Shown here in pieces: positions 7,757 to 17,262 of a DNA stretch of 64,000 nucleotides. The notes beneath the pieces are model-generated. The model ran no database searches, was not told where the DNA came from, and saw only the letters and a list, made by a program, of their open reading frames with translations. The translations under genes were made by a program, and so were the position numbers. The DNA is from an uncultured Odoribacter sp. (lineage in GTDB: Bacteria; Bacteroidota; Bacteroidia; Bacteroidales; Marinifilaceae): NCBI GenBank assembly GCA_910588375.1, contig CAJUQA010000004.1, positions 62,001 to 126,000 of the forward strand, written 5' to 3'. Each line of letters begins with the position of its first letter. The first letter of the stretch is position 1.

Positions 7757-9211
7757 ATGAGCTGGTCCCTGATTATACAATATGTGTTGATTGTCTCTTA
7801 TTTGCTGACGATAGTTTCGATTACGTTCAGCATTGTGCTGGAAAACAGAAATCCGGTACGGACTTTGGCGTGGATCGGGGTATTGGTGTTTGTGCCCTTT
7901 ATCGGACTGCTTTTTTATCTTTATTTTGGGGTGAACTACCGCAAGGTGAAGATGTTTTCCATGAAAGGGCTGGGAGATATGAAGTGGTTGCAGTATATGA
8001 GCGAGGACCAGAAGCAGAGGATTAAAAAGGCGGAATTTATCCAAAAGGAGGATATGGAGGAGGTGCGCAAACTGATGACCCTTTTGCTCAATAATAGTAA
8101 AGCGTTGCTGACGCGTTACAATAAAGTGGAAATCCTGAATAACGGCAATGAAACTTTCCCGGCCATTTTCACCGCTTTGTGCAAGGCCCGGAAATATATC
8201 CATCTGGAGTATTATATCTTGGAGCCGGGGGAATTGCTGGACCGTTTGATTGAAATCCTGATGGCCAAGGCCAAAGCCGGGGTGGAAGTCCGGATTATTT
8301 ATGACGATGTTGGTTCTTGGGGATTGCCGAAAAAGTACAGGCAGGAGATGAGAGAAGCCGGTATACAGATTTATCCTTTCCTGCCCGTGCGCTTTCATAA
8401 GATTGCAAACAAAGCGAACTATCGCAACCATCGGAAAATCATCGTTATTGACGGGGAGACGGCGTTTGTCGGAGGGCTGAATTTTGCCGACCGCTATTTG
8501 AACGGAGTGCCGGGAATTGGTGTGTGGCGGGACACGCATCTGAAAGTCCGGGGGGAAGTCGCCACCTCGTTGCAGACGGTATTCTTGATAGACTGGTATT
8601 TCGTCCGGCAGGAGTTGTTACTGAACCGGGAGGAGTATCTGCCCTATGTCCGGGAGGATGGCAATGTGATTACGCAAGTTGTTTCTTGTGGTCCCGACAG
8701 TGATTGGGCGTCCATACAGCAGGCATATTTTACGCTGATAAACATGGCCAGGAAATATGTGTTTATTTCTACGCCCTATTTTATGCCGGGAGAGACGACG
8801 CTCAATTGTCTCAAGGCTGCGGCCATGGGTGGGGTGGATGTGCGGATTATGCTTCCGCATCGGACGGATTCGTGGCTGACACATTGGTGTACCCGTTCTT
8901 TTGTCGAGGAATTGCTGGCAGCCGGAGTGAAAGTGTATTGGTATCAGAAAGGCATCAACCACAGTAAAGTGATTGTGGTGGACGGGATTGTAGCCAGCGT
9001 CGGGACGGCCAATGTGGATATGCGGAGTTTTGACCAGAACTTTGAAGTGAACCTGATTGTATATGAACGGAATTTTGCCCGGGATATTGCGGCGTCTTTT
9101 ATGGAAGACCTGAAAGAAAGCCGCGAGGAGAGCATGCACAGGTGGAAATTCAGAAGCGATAAAGATAAGGTGCGCGAATCGGTGGCCCGGTTGTTTGCAC
9201 CTTTATTATAA
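7757..9211 (+). CDS. cls: Cardiolipin synthase (phospholipase D family)
   Basis: 484 residues. Two N-terminal transmembrane helices (about 5-27 and 35-57, the PLDc_N region) precede two HKD phospholipase D motifs. These are NHRKIIVIDGETAFVGG near residue 224 and NHSKVIVVDGIVASVGT near residue 403. Such enzymes condense two phosphatidylglycerols, or PG with CDP-diacylglycerol, to make cardiolipin in the inner membrane. The length is typical. It is divergent from prmC and followed after 39 bases by murF-alr. Confidence 0.92.
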   Translation: MSWSLIIQYVLIVSYLLTIVSITFSIVLENRNPVRTLAWIGVLVFVPFIGLLFYLYFGVNYRKVKMFSMKGLGDMKWLQYMSEDQKQRIKKAEFIQKEDMEEVRKLMTLLLNNSKALLTRYNKVEILNNGNETFPAIFTALCKARKYIHLEYYILEPGELLDRLIEILMAKAKAGVEVRIIYDDVGSWGLPKKYRQEMREAGIQIYPFLPVRFHKIANKANYRNHRKIIVIDGETAFVGGLNFADRYLNGVPGIGVWRDTHLKVRGEVATSLQTVFLIDWYFVRQELLLNREEYLPYVREDGNVITQVVSCGPDSDWASIQQAYFTLINMARKYVFISTPYFMPGETTLNCLKAAAMGGVDVRIMLPHRTDSWLTHWCTRSFVEELLAAGVKVYWYQKGINHSKVIVVDGIVASVGTANVDMRSFDQNFEVNLIVYERNFARDIAASFMEDLKESREESMHRWKFRSDKDKVRESVARLFAPLL

Positions 9212-9250
9212 TAATAGTGGTGGTTATTTTGTTTCTAAACAGATAGGATA

Positions 9251-11629
9251 ATGGAAATCAGTATTGACAGTCGTTCGGTGACAACACCTGCAACGACGAT
9301 GTTTTTTGCTTTGAAAGGGCCGAATCACAACGGACATGATTATGTGGTGAAATTGTATGAACGGGGGGTACGGAATTTTGTCATTAGTGAGAAAAGGGAG
9401 GAGTTTATTCCTTTGAAAGAGGCTAATTTTTATGAAGTGGAGGATGTGCTGAAGGCTTTGCAGACCTATGCCAAGTCTCACCGGGAAAAGCGGCAGGCGG
9501 AAGTGGTGGCGATAACCGGAAGCAATGGAAAAACCATTGTAAAAGAATGGTTATATCAAATGTTGGCGGATGATTTTGCGGTTTACCGCAGTCCGCGGAG
9601 TTACAACTCCCAGGTGGGGGTGCCCTTGTCTTTGGCGGGAATAGAGGAAAATACGCAGATTGCCTTGATTGAAGCCGGCATTTCCCGCAAAGGAGAGATG
9701 GTGAAGCTGGAAAGTATGATTAAACCGGACATCGCTGTGTTCACGCATTTGGGTGATGCCCACGGGGAGAATTTTGCTTCCGTGCAGGAAAAGCTGGCGG
9801 AAAAAGCTGTTTTGTTCCGTTATTGTCCAGTAATTGTGGGACGGGAAGGCGAGGCGATGAATTATATCCTTTCGGTGGCACAAAAGGATGTGGATAAAAT
9901 CGTATGGGGGGAGAGTGATGCTGCGGCGGTCAAGGTGACGGAAACGATGAAAACGGATAAGAGCCGGACGGTGTTGGTGACGTATAAAGGAAATGGTTTT
10001 TACATAGATATTCCTTTTTTGGATGAAGCGTCGTATGAAAATTGCATGAATGCCGTTTGTGTCTGCCTGTTGAAAGGAATGAGCGGGGAGAAGATCCGGA
10101 TGAAAGTGCGGCAATTGCAGCCGATAGCCATGCGGATGGAGATAAAGGAAGGCATAAATCGTTGTGTGGTGATTCATGACTACTATAATTCGGATGCCTC
10201 TTCTTTCCGTTTGGCCTTAAATTCTTTGACGATGCAGGATGAGGCGAAGAAAAGGGTGGTGATTCTTTCCGATTTTGTGGATGCTGCAACGGATAAGGTG
10301 GCACTTTACCGCGAGGTGGCGGAAATGTTACGGAAGGCTGGTGTGACGTTGTTTATAGGTATCGGTGAAGAACTCATGAAATACAAGGCTTATTTTTTGA
10401 TGGATTCCCGTTTTTATACCGATACGGATAGTTTCCTGAAACAGGAAAAGCGGGATGGATTTCATGACCAGGCGATTCTGATTAAGGGAGCCCGGAAATA
10501 CCAGTTTGAATATATTGCCGGATTCCTGCAAAAGCAATCTCACAACACGGTGTTGGAGGTAGATATGGATGCCATGGCGCAAAATCTGACTTATTTCCGT
10601 TCGCTGATTCCTCCGACGACCAAATTGGCTGTCATGGTGAAGGCTTTTTCGTATGGCACCGGTTCGGGCGAAGTGGCAAATCTCTTGCAATACCAGGGAG
10701 TGAATTACCTGATGGTTGCTTTTGCGGATGAAGGGGTGGCTTTGCGGGCGGATGGCATCACCATACCGATTGCCGTGATGAATCCCCAGCCGGAGGCGTT
10801 TGACAACATGATAGAGTTTAATCTGGAACCGGAAATTTATTCACTCGAATTGCTGGAGGCTTTCGACCGTAATTTGGTGAAACACGGCATTGACAATTAT
10901 CCCGTTCATCTGAAACTGAATACGGGCATGAACCGTTCGGGGTTGGATCCGGAGGAGGTGGATGCCTTGTTGCAGTTTTTTACGGAAAAAAGGCGGGTAA
11001 AACTCCGTTCCGTATTTTCTCACTTGGCGGGAAGCGATGAAGCGGTACACGATGAATTTACCCTCCGTCAGATTCAATTGTTTTCCGAAATGGCGGAAAA
11101 GATACAGGCGGCGTTTGATTATAAAATCATGCGTCATATTCTGAATTCCGCCGGTATAGAGCGTTTTTCCTCTTATGCTTTCGATATGGTGCGTTTAGGT
11201 ATCGGACTGCATGGAATCAGTGCGGCGGGAGCGCCTTTAACGCCGGTGAGTACATTCAAGACTTACATCGCTTCCATAAGAAAAGTGAAAAGCGGGGAGA
11301 CCATCGGATACGGTCGTAAAGGAAAGACAGAACGGGAGTCTTTGATTGCCGTTGTCCCGGTAGGTTATGCTGACGGACTGAACCGTCATTTGAGCAACGG
11401 GGTTGGAGAAATGCTGGTGCGCGGAAAGAGAGTGCCTATTATCGGTAACATCTGTATGGATACCTGCATGTTGGATGTTACAGACACGGGGGCGCAAGTG
11501 GGAGATGAAGTGGAAATCTTCGGTAAAAATATATTGGTGACGGAAGTTGCTGAAAAACTATCGACCATTCCTTATGAAGTTTTGACCGGTGTCGCTCAGA
11601 GGGTAAAACGCGTTTATTATAAGAACTGA
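9251..11629 (+). CDS. murF-alr: Bifunctional MurF / alanine racemase fusion
   Basis: 792 residues in two parts. Residues 1 to about 430 form a Mur ligase: substrate-binding ISIDSRSV at the start, P-loop ITGSNGKTIVKEW near 98, and the central and C-terminal ligase domains. It would add D-Ala-D-Ala to UDP-MurNAc-tripeptide. From about residue 435 an alanine racemase follows (LEVDMDAMAQNL; VMVKAFSYGTG with the PLP lysine; GYADGLNRH; GNICMDTCMLDVTD). The fusion supplies D-Ala and uses its dimer in cell-wall synthesis, and is characteristic of Bacteroidota. VKAFSYG replaces the more usual VKANAYG, but the lysine is kept. Confidence 0.94.
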   Translation: MEISIDSRSVTTPATTMFFALKGPNHNGHDYVVKLYERGVRNFVISEKREEFIPLKEANFYEVEDVLKALQTYAKSHREKRQAEVVAITGSNGKTIVKEWLYQMLADDFAVYRSPRSYNSQVGVPLSLAGIEENTQIALIEAGISRKGEMVKLESMIKPDIAVFTHLGDAHGENFASVQEKLAEKAVLFRYCPVIVGREGEAMNYILSVAQKDVDKIVWGESDAAAVKVTETMKTDKSRTVLVTYKGNGFYIDIPFLDEASYENCMNAVCVCLLKGMSGEKIRMKVRQLQPIAMRMEIKEGINRCVVIHDYYNSDASSFRLALNSLTMQDEAKKRVVILSDFVDAATDKVALYREVAEMLRKAGVTLFIGIGEELMKYKAYFLMDSRFYTDTDSFLKQEKRDGFHDQAILIKGARKYQFEYIAGFLQKQSHNTVLEVDMDAMAQNLTYFRSLIPPTTKLAVMVKAFSYGTGSGEVANLLQYQGVNYLMVAFADEGVALRADGITIPIAVMNPQPEAFDNMIEFNLEPEIYSLELLEAFDRNLVKHGIDNYPVHLKLNTGMNRSGLDPEEVDALLQFFTEKRRVKLRSVFSHLAGSDEAVHDEFTLRQIQLFSEMAEKIQAAFDYKIMRHILNSAGIERFSSYAFDMVRLGIGLHGISAAGAPLTPVSTFKTYIASIRKVKSGETIGYGRKGKTERESLIAVVPVGYADGLNRHLSNGVGEMLVRGKRVPIIGNICMDTCMLDVTDTGAQVGDEVEIFGKNILVTEVAEKLSTIPYEVLTGVAQRVKRVYYKN

Positions 11630-11655
11630 GGTGTTGTCAGTCTGTTTATATTAAG

Positions 11656-11692
11656 AATATTTGGAGGATAAGACATTCTCCAAATATTTTTT
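11656..11692 (+). terminator. Rho-independent terminator of murF-alr
   Basis: AATATTTGGAG (11656-11666) and CTCCAAATATT (11678-11688) form a perfect 11-bp stem with an 11-base loop, followed by a T run. Confidence 0.85.
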
Positions 11693-12209
11693 ATCATATA
11701 TTTTCCTATATTTAAAAAAAGGGTATATGCTTGCCAGGCGTGTATTATATTTGTTTACCTTTTTTAATATTACAACGTTTGCAATACACTTCTTTTAAGA
11801 AAAATTACAATGCAAATGTATATAAAATTAAATTATCTCCAACTCTTTCTTTAATTTTTGCGATAGTCTCTCCTATATTTTAACAATTTTAGCCTAATTT
11901 CTATTGTTATTTCTTCGTATTGATACCTGCCTGGCAAGCAGGTATTATTTTAGTTTTTAATCCTGATTCATAGCTGGTTATAGTAAGTGTTGTGTGGAAT
12001 AAAAGGGAAATTTTTTAATGTGTGATGTGAACAGTTATTACGTTATTTTAAGAAATGCGAATAATTAATTAACACTATAATCTTATGAATGGATGCAAAA
12101 AAAGAACAACCACAGAAACGTAATCGTTTGCGGATTGCCGGTCGGCGCTCCCTTATCTCATTGTTATTGTATTATTAAATCTATCATTATCTAACTAATT
12201 AATTAACGT
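11693..12209 (+). promoter_or_regulatory. Long AT-rich control region of the SusC/M60 operon
   Basis: No full-length gene lies in this stretch. It contains a -7-like TATATTTG at 11746-11753. Two copies of an 11-bp site, GCTTGCCAGGC at 11729-11739 and its reverse complement at 11929-11939, start exactly 200 bases apart. The second sits in a hairpin, ATACCTGC-CTGGCAA-GCAGGTAT (11923-11945). The 12-mer TAATTAATTAAC occurs at 12062-12073 before a small reading frame and at 12196-12207 just before the SusC start. The sites look like operators for an unlinked regulator; that is inference. Confidence 0.5.
12089..12178 (+). CDS. Possible 29-codon upstream reading frame before susC-like gene
   Basis: ATG at 12089 to TAA at 12176-12178 encodes a very basic peptide (MDAKKEQPQKRNRLRIAGRR, then a hydrophobic tail SLISLLLYY). 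A 12-base AT element identical to the one before the SusC start precedes it. An overlapping 12-codon frame also starts at 12085. It could be a leader peptide or chance. Confidence 0.25.
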   Translation: MDAKKEQPQKRNRLRIAGRRSLISLLLYY

Positions 12210-15200
12210 ATGGAGTTAAATTTACTCAAATGTCGGAAAATCTTCGGATGCGGCACTCTCTTGCTGTTCGTGCTGTTGCTGCTTTTACCGGTGGCAAACG
12301 TGTACGCTCAGGGCAAAATCAAGGTGTCGGGTACCGTGGTGGATGAATCCGGCCCGTTAATCGGCGCCCACGTGTTGGTAAAAAACACTGTGAACGGCGT
12401 TTCGACTGACGTGGACGGTAAGTTCGAGCTCATGATTGAGTCACCGGCGACCATCCTGGTCTTCTCCTTTATGGGGTATGTCTCGCAGGAAATTATTGTC
12501 GGCGACCGAACGACAATCAACGTCAAACTGGAACCTGAATCCGAAATCATGGAGGAAGTGGTTGTTGTCGGTTATGGCGTACAGAAAAAAGAATCGGTTG
12601 TAGGGTCTATCTCGACAATCGAGGTTTCTAACCTTAAGATTCCCGGATCTCAACTTTCAACCAGTTTGGCGGGACAGCTTTCGGGAATCGTATCCATGTC
12701 CCGTTCGGGGGAACCCGGTAAGAGCAGTGCGGCGGACTTCTATATCCGTGGTGTGTCATCCTTCCAGGGTTCATCGAATCCGCTTGTGCTCGTTGATGGT
12801 GTGGAGCGTGACCTCGACTTGGTGGATACGGACGATATAGCTTCGTTCTCAGTGTTGAAGGATGCTTCGGCATCTGCCGTTTACGGTGTACGCGGTGCTA
12901 ATGGTGTTATTTTGATTACCACGAAAAAAGGATCGACGGGGCGTCCTGAAATCAAGTTGCGTGCCGAAGCGGGTATTACGCAGCCGACCAAACTCCCCAA
13001 GTTTGTCAATTCGTGGCAGTTCGCCAAAATGTTTAACGAAGCCTACGGTTCGAATTACTATTCCGATGAGGATTTGGCAGCCTATGCCAACCACACGGAT
13101 CCCGATTTGCGTCCCGATGTGGACTGGATGAAAGCCCTTTACAGAAACATCGCAGACAAAGAGCGCGTGAGCCTCTCGATTTCCGGTGGTGGTGATGTGG
13201 CACGTTATTACATTTCGGGCGGTTTCTACAACGAGGCGTCGATTTACCGGGATGCGGGCGATACTTATGATTATAATTCGTCCATCAACTATAATAAGTT
13301 CAACTTTCGTGCGAACATCGATCTCAATCTGACGAAAACCACGGTCATGAACCTCAACCTGGCGAATATTTATGAAAAGAGTTTCTCGCCCGGTACGGAC
13401 CAGAATATTTGGTCGTGGGCATTCTCGACTTCGCCCAATGCCTTCCCGACGGAATATTCGAACGGTTATCTCTCGGGACCTAACGGTTCGGGACAAAACC
13501 CCTGGAACTTGTTGGTGCATACAGGGTATCGCGAACAGTTCTGGAATTCGGCGCAGTCGCTTATCGGTGTAAAACAAGATCTTGGCATGGTGACCCAAGG
13601 GTTGAGTGCCAATATCAAGTTTTCCTGGGATGCCTGGAATACCCAGGTGCAGCGGCGCTCCAAGAATCCGACCTGGTATACGGCACTGGATTCGCGTGAT
13701 GAAGAGGGAAATCTGCAATTCGGAGATCCTTCGAACCGCGGAGATAACTCGCTCTCTTTCGCCAGTTCGACCTCCAGTACAGTGACAACCTATCTTGAAG
13801 GTTCTATTAACTATAACCGTCTTTTGGCTGAGCAGCATCGTGTGGGAGCCATGTTCCTTTACAATCACAAGGTGTTGCGCTGGACATCGGGACAAGGTGC
13901 CGACAATTCGCTTCCTTATAAGAATCAGGGTATTGCGGCTCGTTTGACCTATGCTTTCCGCGATAAATACATGTTGGAATTCAATATGGGCTACAACGGT
14001 TCTGAGAACTTTGCCAGCGGTCACCGTTTCGGTTTCTTCCCTGCCGTATCGGGCGGATGGATGCTTTCCGAAGAGAGTTTTTGGCGGCCGATAAAAGAAT
14101 ACGTCAATACATTTAAAATCCGAGCTTCTTATGGTAAGGTAGGTAATGATCAACTCGGTAATAACAACCGTTGGCTCTATCTGTCGACCGTTATCGATGG
14201 CAATAGTTTTACGATGGGAGAGACCGGAGGTAACGGCGGTGGCGGTATAGCCATGGGACGTCCCGAAAACCTTAAGTTCTCATGGGAGGAAGAAAAGAAA
14301 CTGGATGTCGGAATCGAGTTGATGCTTTTCAACCAGTTGCGCATCCAGGCCGACTACTTCCACAACCGTCGCGAGGGTATCCTTATGTTGCGCAACGGTC
14401 TGCCGGGGATTTCTGGTATCGCTTCCAATTCCGGCAAGCAACCTTATACCAATCTCGGTAAAACCGATAACGAAGGTGTTGATATGTCGTTGGAGTGGAA
14501 CAAACAGTTTGGCAATTGGTATTTCACAGCTCGCGGTAATTTTACTTTCAACCGTAATAAATTGGTTGACATCGACCAGCCCGATTGGGAGTACAGATAT
14601 CAGAACCAGACCGGTAAACCTTACGGTGCAGGCGGTTCGGGTGATCAGCCCTGGGGATTGGTGGCGCTGGGTCTCTTTAAAAGCCAGGAAGAGATAGACA
14701 ACAGTCCTGTGCAGAACTTCGGTGAATATCGCGTAGGGGATATCAAATATCTGGATGTGAACGGTGACGGCGTTGTTGATGCACAGGATAAAATCTATCT
14801 GGGCTATACCACCATGCCTGAAATCACTTACGGTTTCGGAGTTACTGCGGCATGGAAGGGAATAGATCTGAACCTTTTCTTCCAGGGAGTAGGACACGTA
14901 AATTTCTTTGTGAACGGAGGTTCGATTACCACGCCTTTTTCTGATAATGAATCTACCCGGCGGGCTGTGCAGCTCGATGTTTGGAAGAAAGGATGGCGCA
15001 GCGACCGTTCTGACGCGGAGAATGCTGCGGCTGCCTATCCGCGTCTGAGTGTCGGTACCGGAGGCGGTTATGAGAATAACAGACAAACTTCATCGTGGTG
15101 GCAGCGCAACGGCTCTTTCATGCGCTTGAAGAATGCCGAAATCGGTTATTCTTTCCCGAAAGCGTGGATGGTACGTTCCGGTTTCATACAGTCGCTCCGC

Positions 15201-15332
15201 GTATACGTTTCGGGCAACAATCTTTGCACTTTCAGTAAGTTCAAACTCTGGGACCCCGAATTGGGCGGAGGTCAAGGTGCTGTTTATCCTCCTAACCGAT
15301 ATATTTCCGTCGGTCTGAATGTTAACTTCTAA
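12210..15332 (+). CDS. SusC/RagA family TonB-dependent outer-membrane transporter
   Basis: 1040 residues. A Sec signal peptide ends near NVYAQG. A carboxypeptidase-regulatory-like (DUF4480-type) domain follows (VSGTVVDESGPLIGAHVLVK). The TonB box region and plug come next, with EEVVVVGYGVQKKESVVGS and the SusC signature SFSVLKDASASAVYGVRGAN near residues 211-230. The C-terminal beta-barrel ends GLNVNF, with a terminal aromatic. It forms the pore under the SusD lid and imports oligomeric ligand using TonB energy. The next gene starts on the base after its stop. Arg codons are mainly CGT/CGC, unlike the CGG-rich housekeeping neighbours. Confidence 0.95.
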   Translation: MELNLLKCRKIFGCGTLLLFVLLLLLPVANVYAQGKIKVSGTVVDESGPLIGAHVLVKNTVNGVSTDVDGKFELMIESPATILVFSFMGYVSQEIIVGDRTTINVKLEPESEIMEEVVVVGYGVQKKESVVGSISTIEVSNLKIPGSQLSTSLAGQLSGIVSMSRSGEPGKSSAADFYIRGVSSFQGSSNPLVLVDGVERDLDLVDTDDIASFSVLKDASASAVYGVRGANGVILITTKKGSTGRPEIKLRAEAGITQPTKLPKFVNSWQFAKMFNEAYGSNYYSDEDLAAYANHTDPDLRPDVDWMKALYRNIADKERVSLSISGGGDVARYYISGGFYNEASIYRDAGDTYDYNSSINYNKFNFRANIDLNLTKTTVMNLNLANIYEKSFSPGTDQNIWSWAFSTSPNAFPTEYSNGYLSGPNGSGQNPWNLLVHTGYREQFWNSAQSLIGVKQDLGMVTQGLSANIKFSWDAWNTQVQRRSKNPTWYTALDSRDEEGNLQFGDPSNRGDNSLSFASSTSSTVTTYLEGSINYNRLLAEQHRVGAMFLYNHKVLRWTSGQGADNSLPYKNQGIAARLTYAFRDKYMLEFNMGYNGSENFASGHRFGFFPAVSGGWMLSEESFWRPIKEYVNTFKIRASYGKVGNDQLGNNNRWLYLSTVIDGNSFTMGETGGNGGGGIAMGRPENLKFSWEEEKKLDVGIELMLFNQLRIQADYFHNRREGILMLRNGLPGISGIASNSGKQPYTNLGKTDNEGVDMSLEWNKQFGNWYFTARGNFTFNRNKLVDIDQPDWEYRYQNQTGKPYGAGGSGDQPWGLVALGLFKSQEEIDNSPVQNFGEYRVGDIKYLDVNGDGVVDAQDKIYLGYTTMPEITYGFGVTAAWKGIDLNLFFQGVGHVNFFVNGGSITTPFSDNESTRRAVQLDVWKKGWRSDRSDAENAAAAYPRLSVGTGGGYENNRQTSSWWQRNGSFMRLKNAEIGYSFPKAWMVRSGFIQSLRVYVSGNNLCTFSKFKLWDPELGGGQGAVYPPNRYISVGLNVNF

Positions 15333-17240
15333 ATGAAAATACCTATGAAATATAAATTGAAATATCTGTCGGTACTGCTCTTCACGCTTTTCGTGACGGT
15401 TTCGTGCGACAGCTTCCTGGACAGACAGGAGGACGAGCGACTCGACTTCGATAAAATCTGGGAGCAACGTTCGCGGACACAGCAGTACTTTTTCAATGTC
15501 ATGGGCTATCTGCCCAATGACGCGACCAGCGACCTCCCCGGTCAGGGACAATTTGCTGAAAATACGGCATTCGGAGCTTCCGACGAGGGAGATTGTCAGT
15601 GGAACCGTACAACCTATACGATTATCAACAACGGTTCGTGGAATGCTTCGTCGCTGCCTAACAGCAATTACAACCATTATTACGGCGGTATCCGCGACTG
15701 TAATATCTTTTTGGCGAATGTTATGTCGTGCAGCGATGCCGCTGCTACGGAAACGGAGCTTACCTTGTGGTATAACTGTGCCCGTTGGGCCCGTGCCTAT
15801 TACTATTTCATGCTTATGCGTGATTTCGGGCCCGTATTCTTGCTTGGCGATGAGATTATCGACGTCAATGCCACGCTCGCCGAATTGGAACGTCCGCGTA
15901 ATACGTGGGATGAATGTGTAGACTACGTGGTGAGTGAAATGGAATGGTGTTCGACCCGTCTGCCTCAGTCACACACTTCGAGCTATATGGGATTGCCAAC
16001 GAGCGGTGCCGCTAAAGCGGTGATTTCACGTTTGCGGCTCTATTCTGCCCGTGATCTTTTCAACGGTAACTCCCTTTATCGCGGAGTCCGCAATCCGGAT
16101 GGAACTCAGCTCTTCCCGCAGAATTATGATGGGCAGAAGTGGGTATTGGCAGCGCAGGCAGCCAAGGCGGTGATTGACGAAGGCATCTATTCGCTTTACC
16201 GCGATGAAAGTGATGATCCTTGCTTGAATTACTATGGCGTATTCCAGGAAACTTGGAATAGCGAGTTGATTTATTGTGGCGGAGGATATAGGGGGCGTTC
16301 AATATTAGGCATACATACGGCTCCGAAATTGCAGGTTTCTGGCGGTGCTTACGGTGCTTATGGACCTACACAACAGCAGGTCGATGCCTATGCTATGGCG
16401 AACGGCCGTTATCCTATTACGGGATATAACTCCGACGGTTCTCCCGTGATTGACGAACAATCCGCTTACAGCAGCAATGAGTTTGCCAAGACTACCTTTT
16501 CAAATCCTTTCCTGCTGGCTCTTAAAGCTCCGCAGAATTATTACCAGGGTTCCTGGCCGCAGATGTACAACAATCGCGAACCGCGGTTTTATGTGTCGGT
16601 ATTCTGGGGTGACAGTTACTGGATGCACAGTGTGTCAGGATTCCACAAGGTATCTTTTTGTCGCGGTACCTATACCACAAGTGGAAACGACTGGCCCAAT
16701 ACGGGATATTTAGTCAATAAATGGTATGATCATACGCTCGACTCGTATTCCGCCGGTCAGTGGGGTAACATTACTTTCCCGACTTTCCGTCTGGGAGAGA
16801 TTTATCTCAACTATATCGAATCCGTGCTTGAATGTGAGAAAAACGGAGTTACGGGCGAAGGGGTAGACCGTGCGTTGGCAATGCAGTATTGGGATGAGTT
16901 ACGTGACCGTTCGGGCATGGAGCCTATCACGAAGGCTTATCCCGGTGCTTCCATTGATGAACTGATAGAGCTGGTGCGTAAGGAACGGCGTGTGGAACTG
17001 GCGTTTGAAGGCCACCGTCATTATGACACCCGCACCTGGAAGATTGCCACGACGACTGATAACGGCCCGATGTATGCCATGAACATACAGGCCCGTTCCT
17101 CCACTGACGTGACAGCCGATGAATATTGGCAACGCACAAAGTATTCAACCCGCGTGTTCAAAAACAATCACTATCTCTTCCCCTTCATGCAGAGAGACCT
17201 GGATAGAAACAGTCAGCTCACGCAGAATTACGGATGGTAG
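15333..17240 (+). CDS. SusD/RagB family surface nutrient-binding lipoprotein
   Basis: 635 residues. The signal peptide ends in lipobox VTVSC, then DSFLDRQED, the usual SusD N-terminus. The helical TPR-like core includes WARAYYYFMLMRDFGPVFLL and the SusD C-terminal motifs GEIYLNYIE, LIELVRKERRVELAFEGHRH and YDTRTWK. It caps the SusC barrel and binds the ligand at the cell surface. ATG 15333 directly abuts the SusC stop; ATG 15345 is an alternative start that also leaves a good signal. Confidence 0.94.
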   Translation: MKIPMKYKLKYLSVLLFTLFVTVSCDSFLDRQEDERLDFDKIWEQRSRTQQYFFNVMGYLPNDATSDLPGQGQFAENTAFGASDEGDCQWNRTTYTIINNGSWNASSLPNSNYNHYYGGIRDCNIFLANVMSCSDAAATETELTLWYNCARWARAYYYFMLMRDFGPVFLLGDEIIDVNATLAELERPRNTWDECVDYVVSEMEWCSTRLPQSHTSSYMGLPTSGAAKAVISRLRLYSARDLFNGNSLYRGVRNPDGTQLFPQNYDGQKWVLAAQAAKAVIDEGIYSLYRDESDDPCLNYYGVFQETWNSELIYCGGGYRGRSILGIHTAPKLQVSGGAYGAYGPTQQQVDAYAMANGRYPITGYNSDGSPVIDEQSAYSSNEFAKTTFSNPFLLALKAPQNYYQGSWPQMYNNREPRFYVSVFWGDSYWMHSVSGFHKVSFCRGTYTTSGNDWPNTGYLVNKWYDHTLDSYSAGQWGNITFPTFRLGEIYLNYIESVLECEKNGVTGEGVDRALAMQYWDELRDRSGMEPITKAYPGASIDELIELVRKERRVELAFEGHRHYDTRTWKIATTTDNGPMYAMNIQARSSTDVTADEYWQRTKYSTRVFKNNHYLFPFMQRDLDRNSQLTQNYGW

Positions 17241-17262
17241 AAGATTTTCAAAACGACAGAAT

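Noticed and set aside
12849..14153. 434-codon open frame on the minus strand
   Set aside because: It lies wholly antisense to the well-supported SusC gene and has Arg/Ile/His-rich, domain-free sequence; it is a codon-usage shadow.
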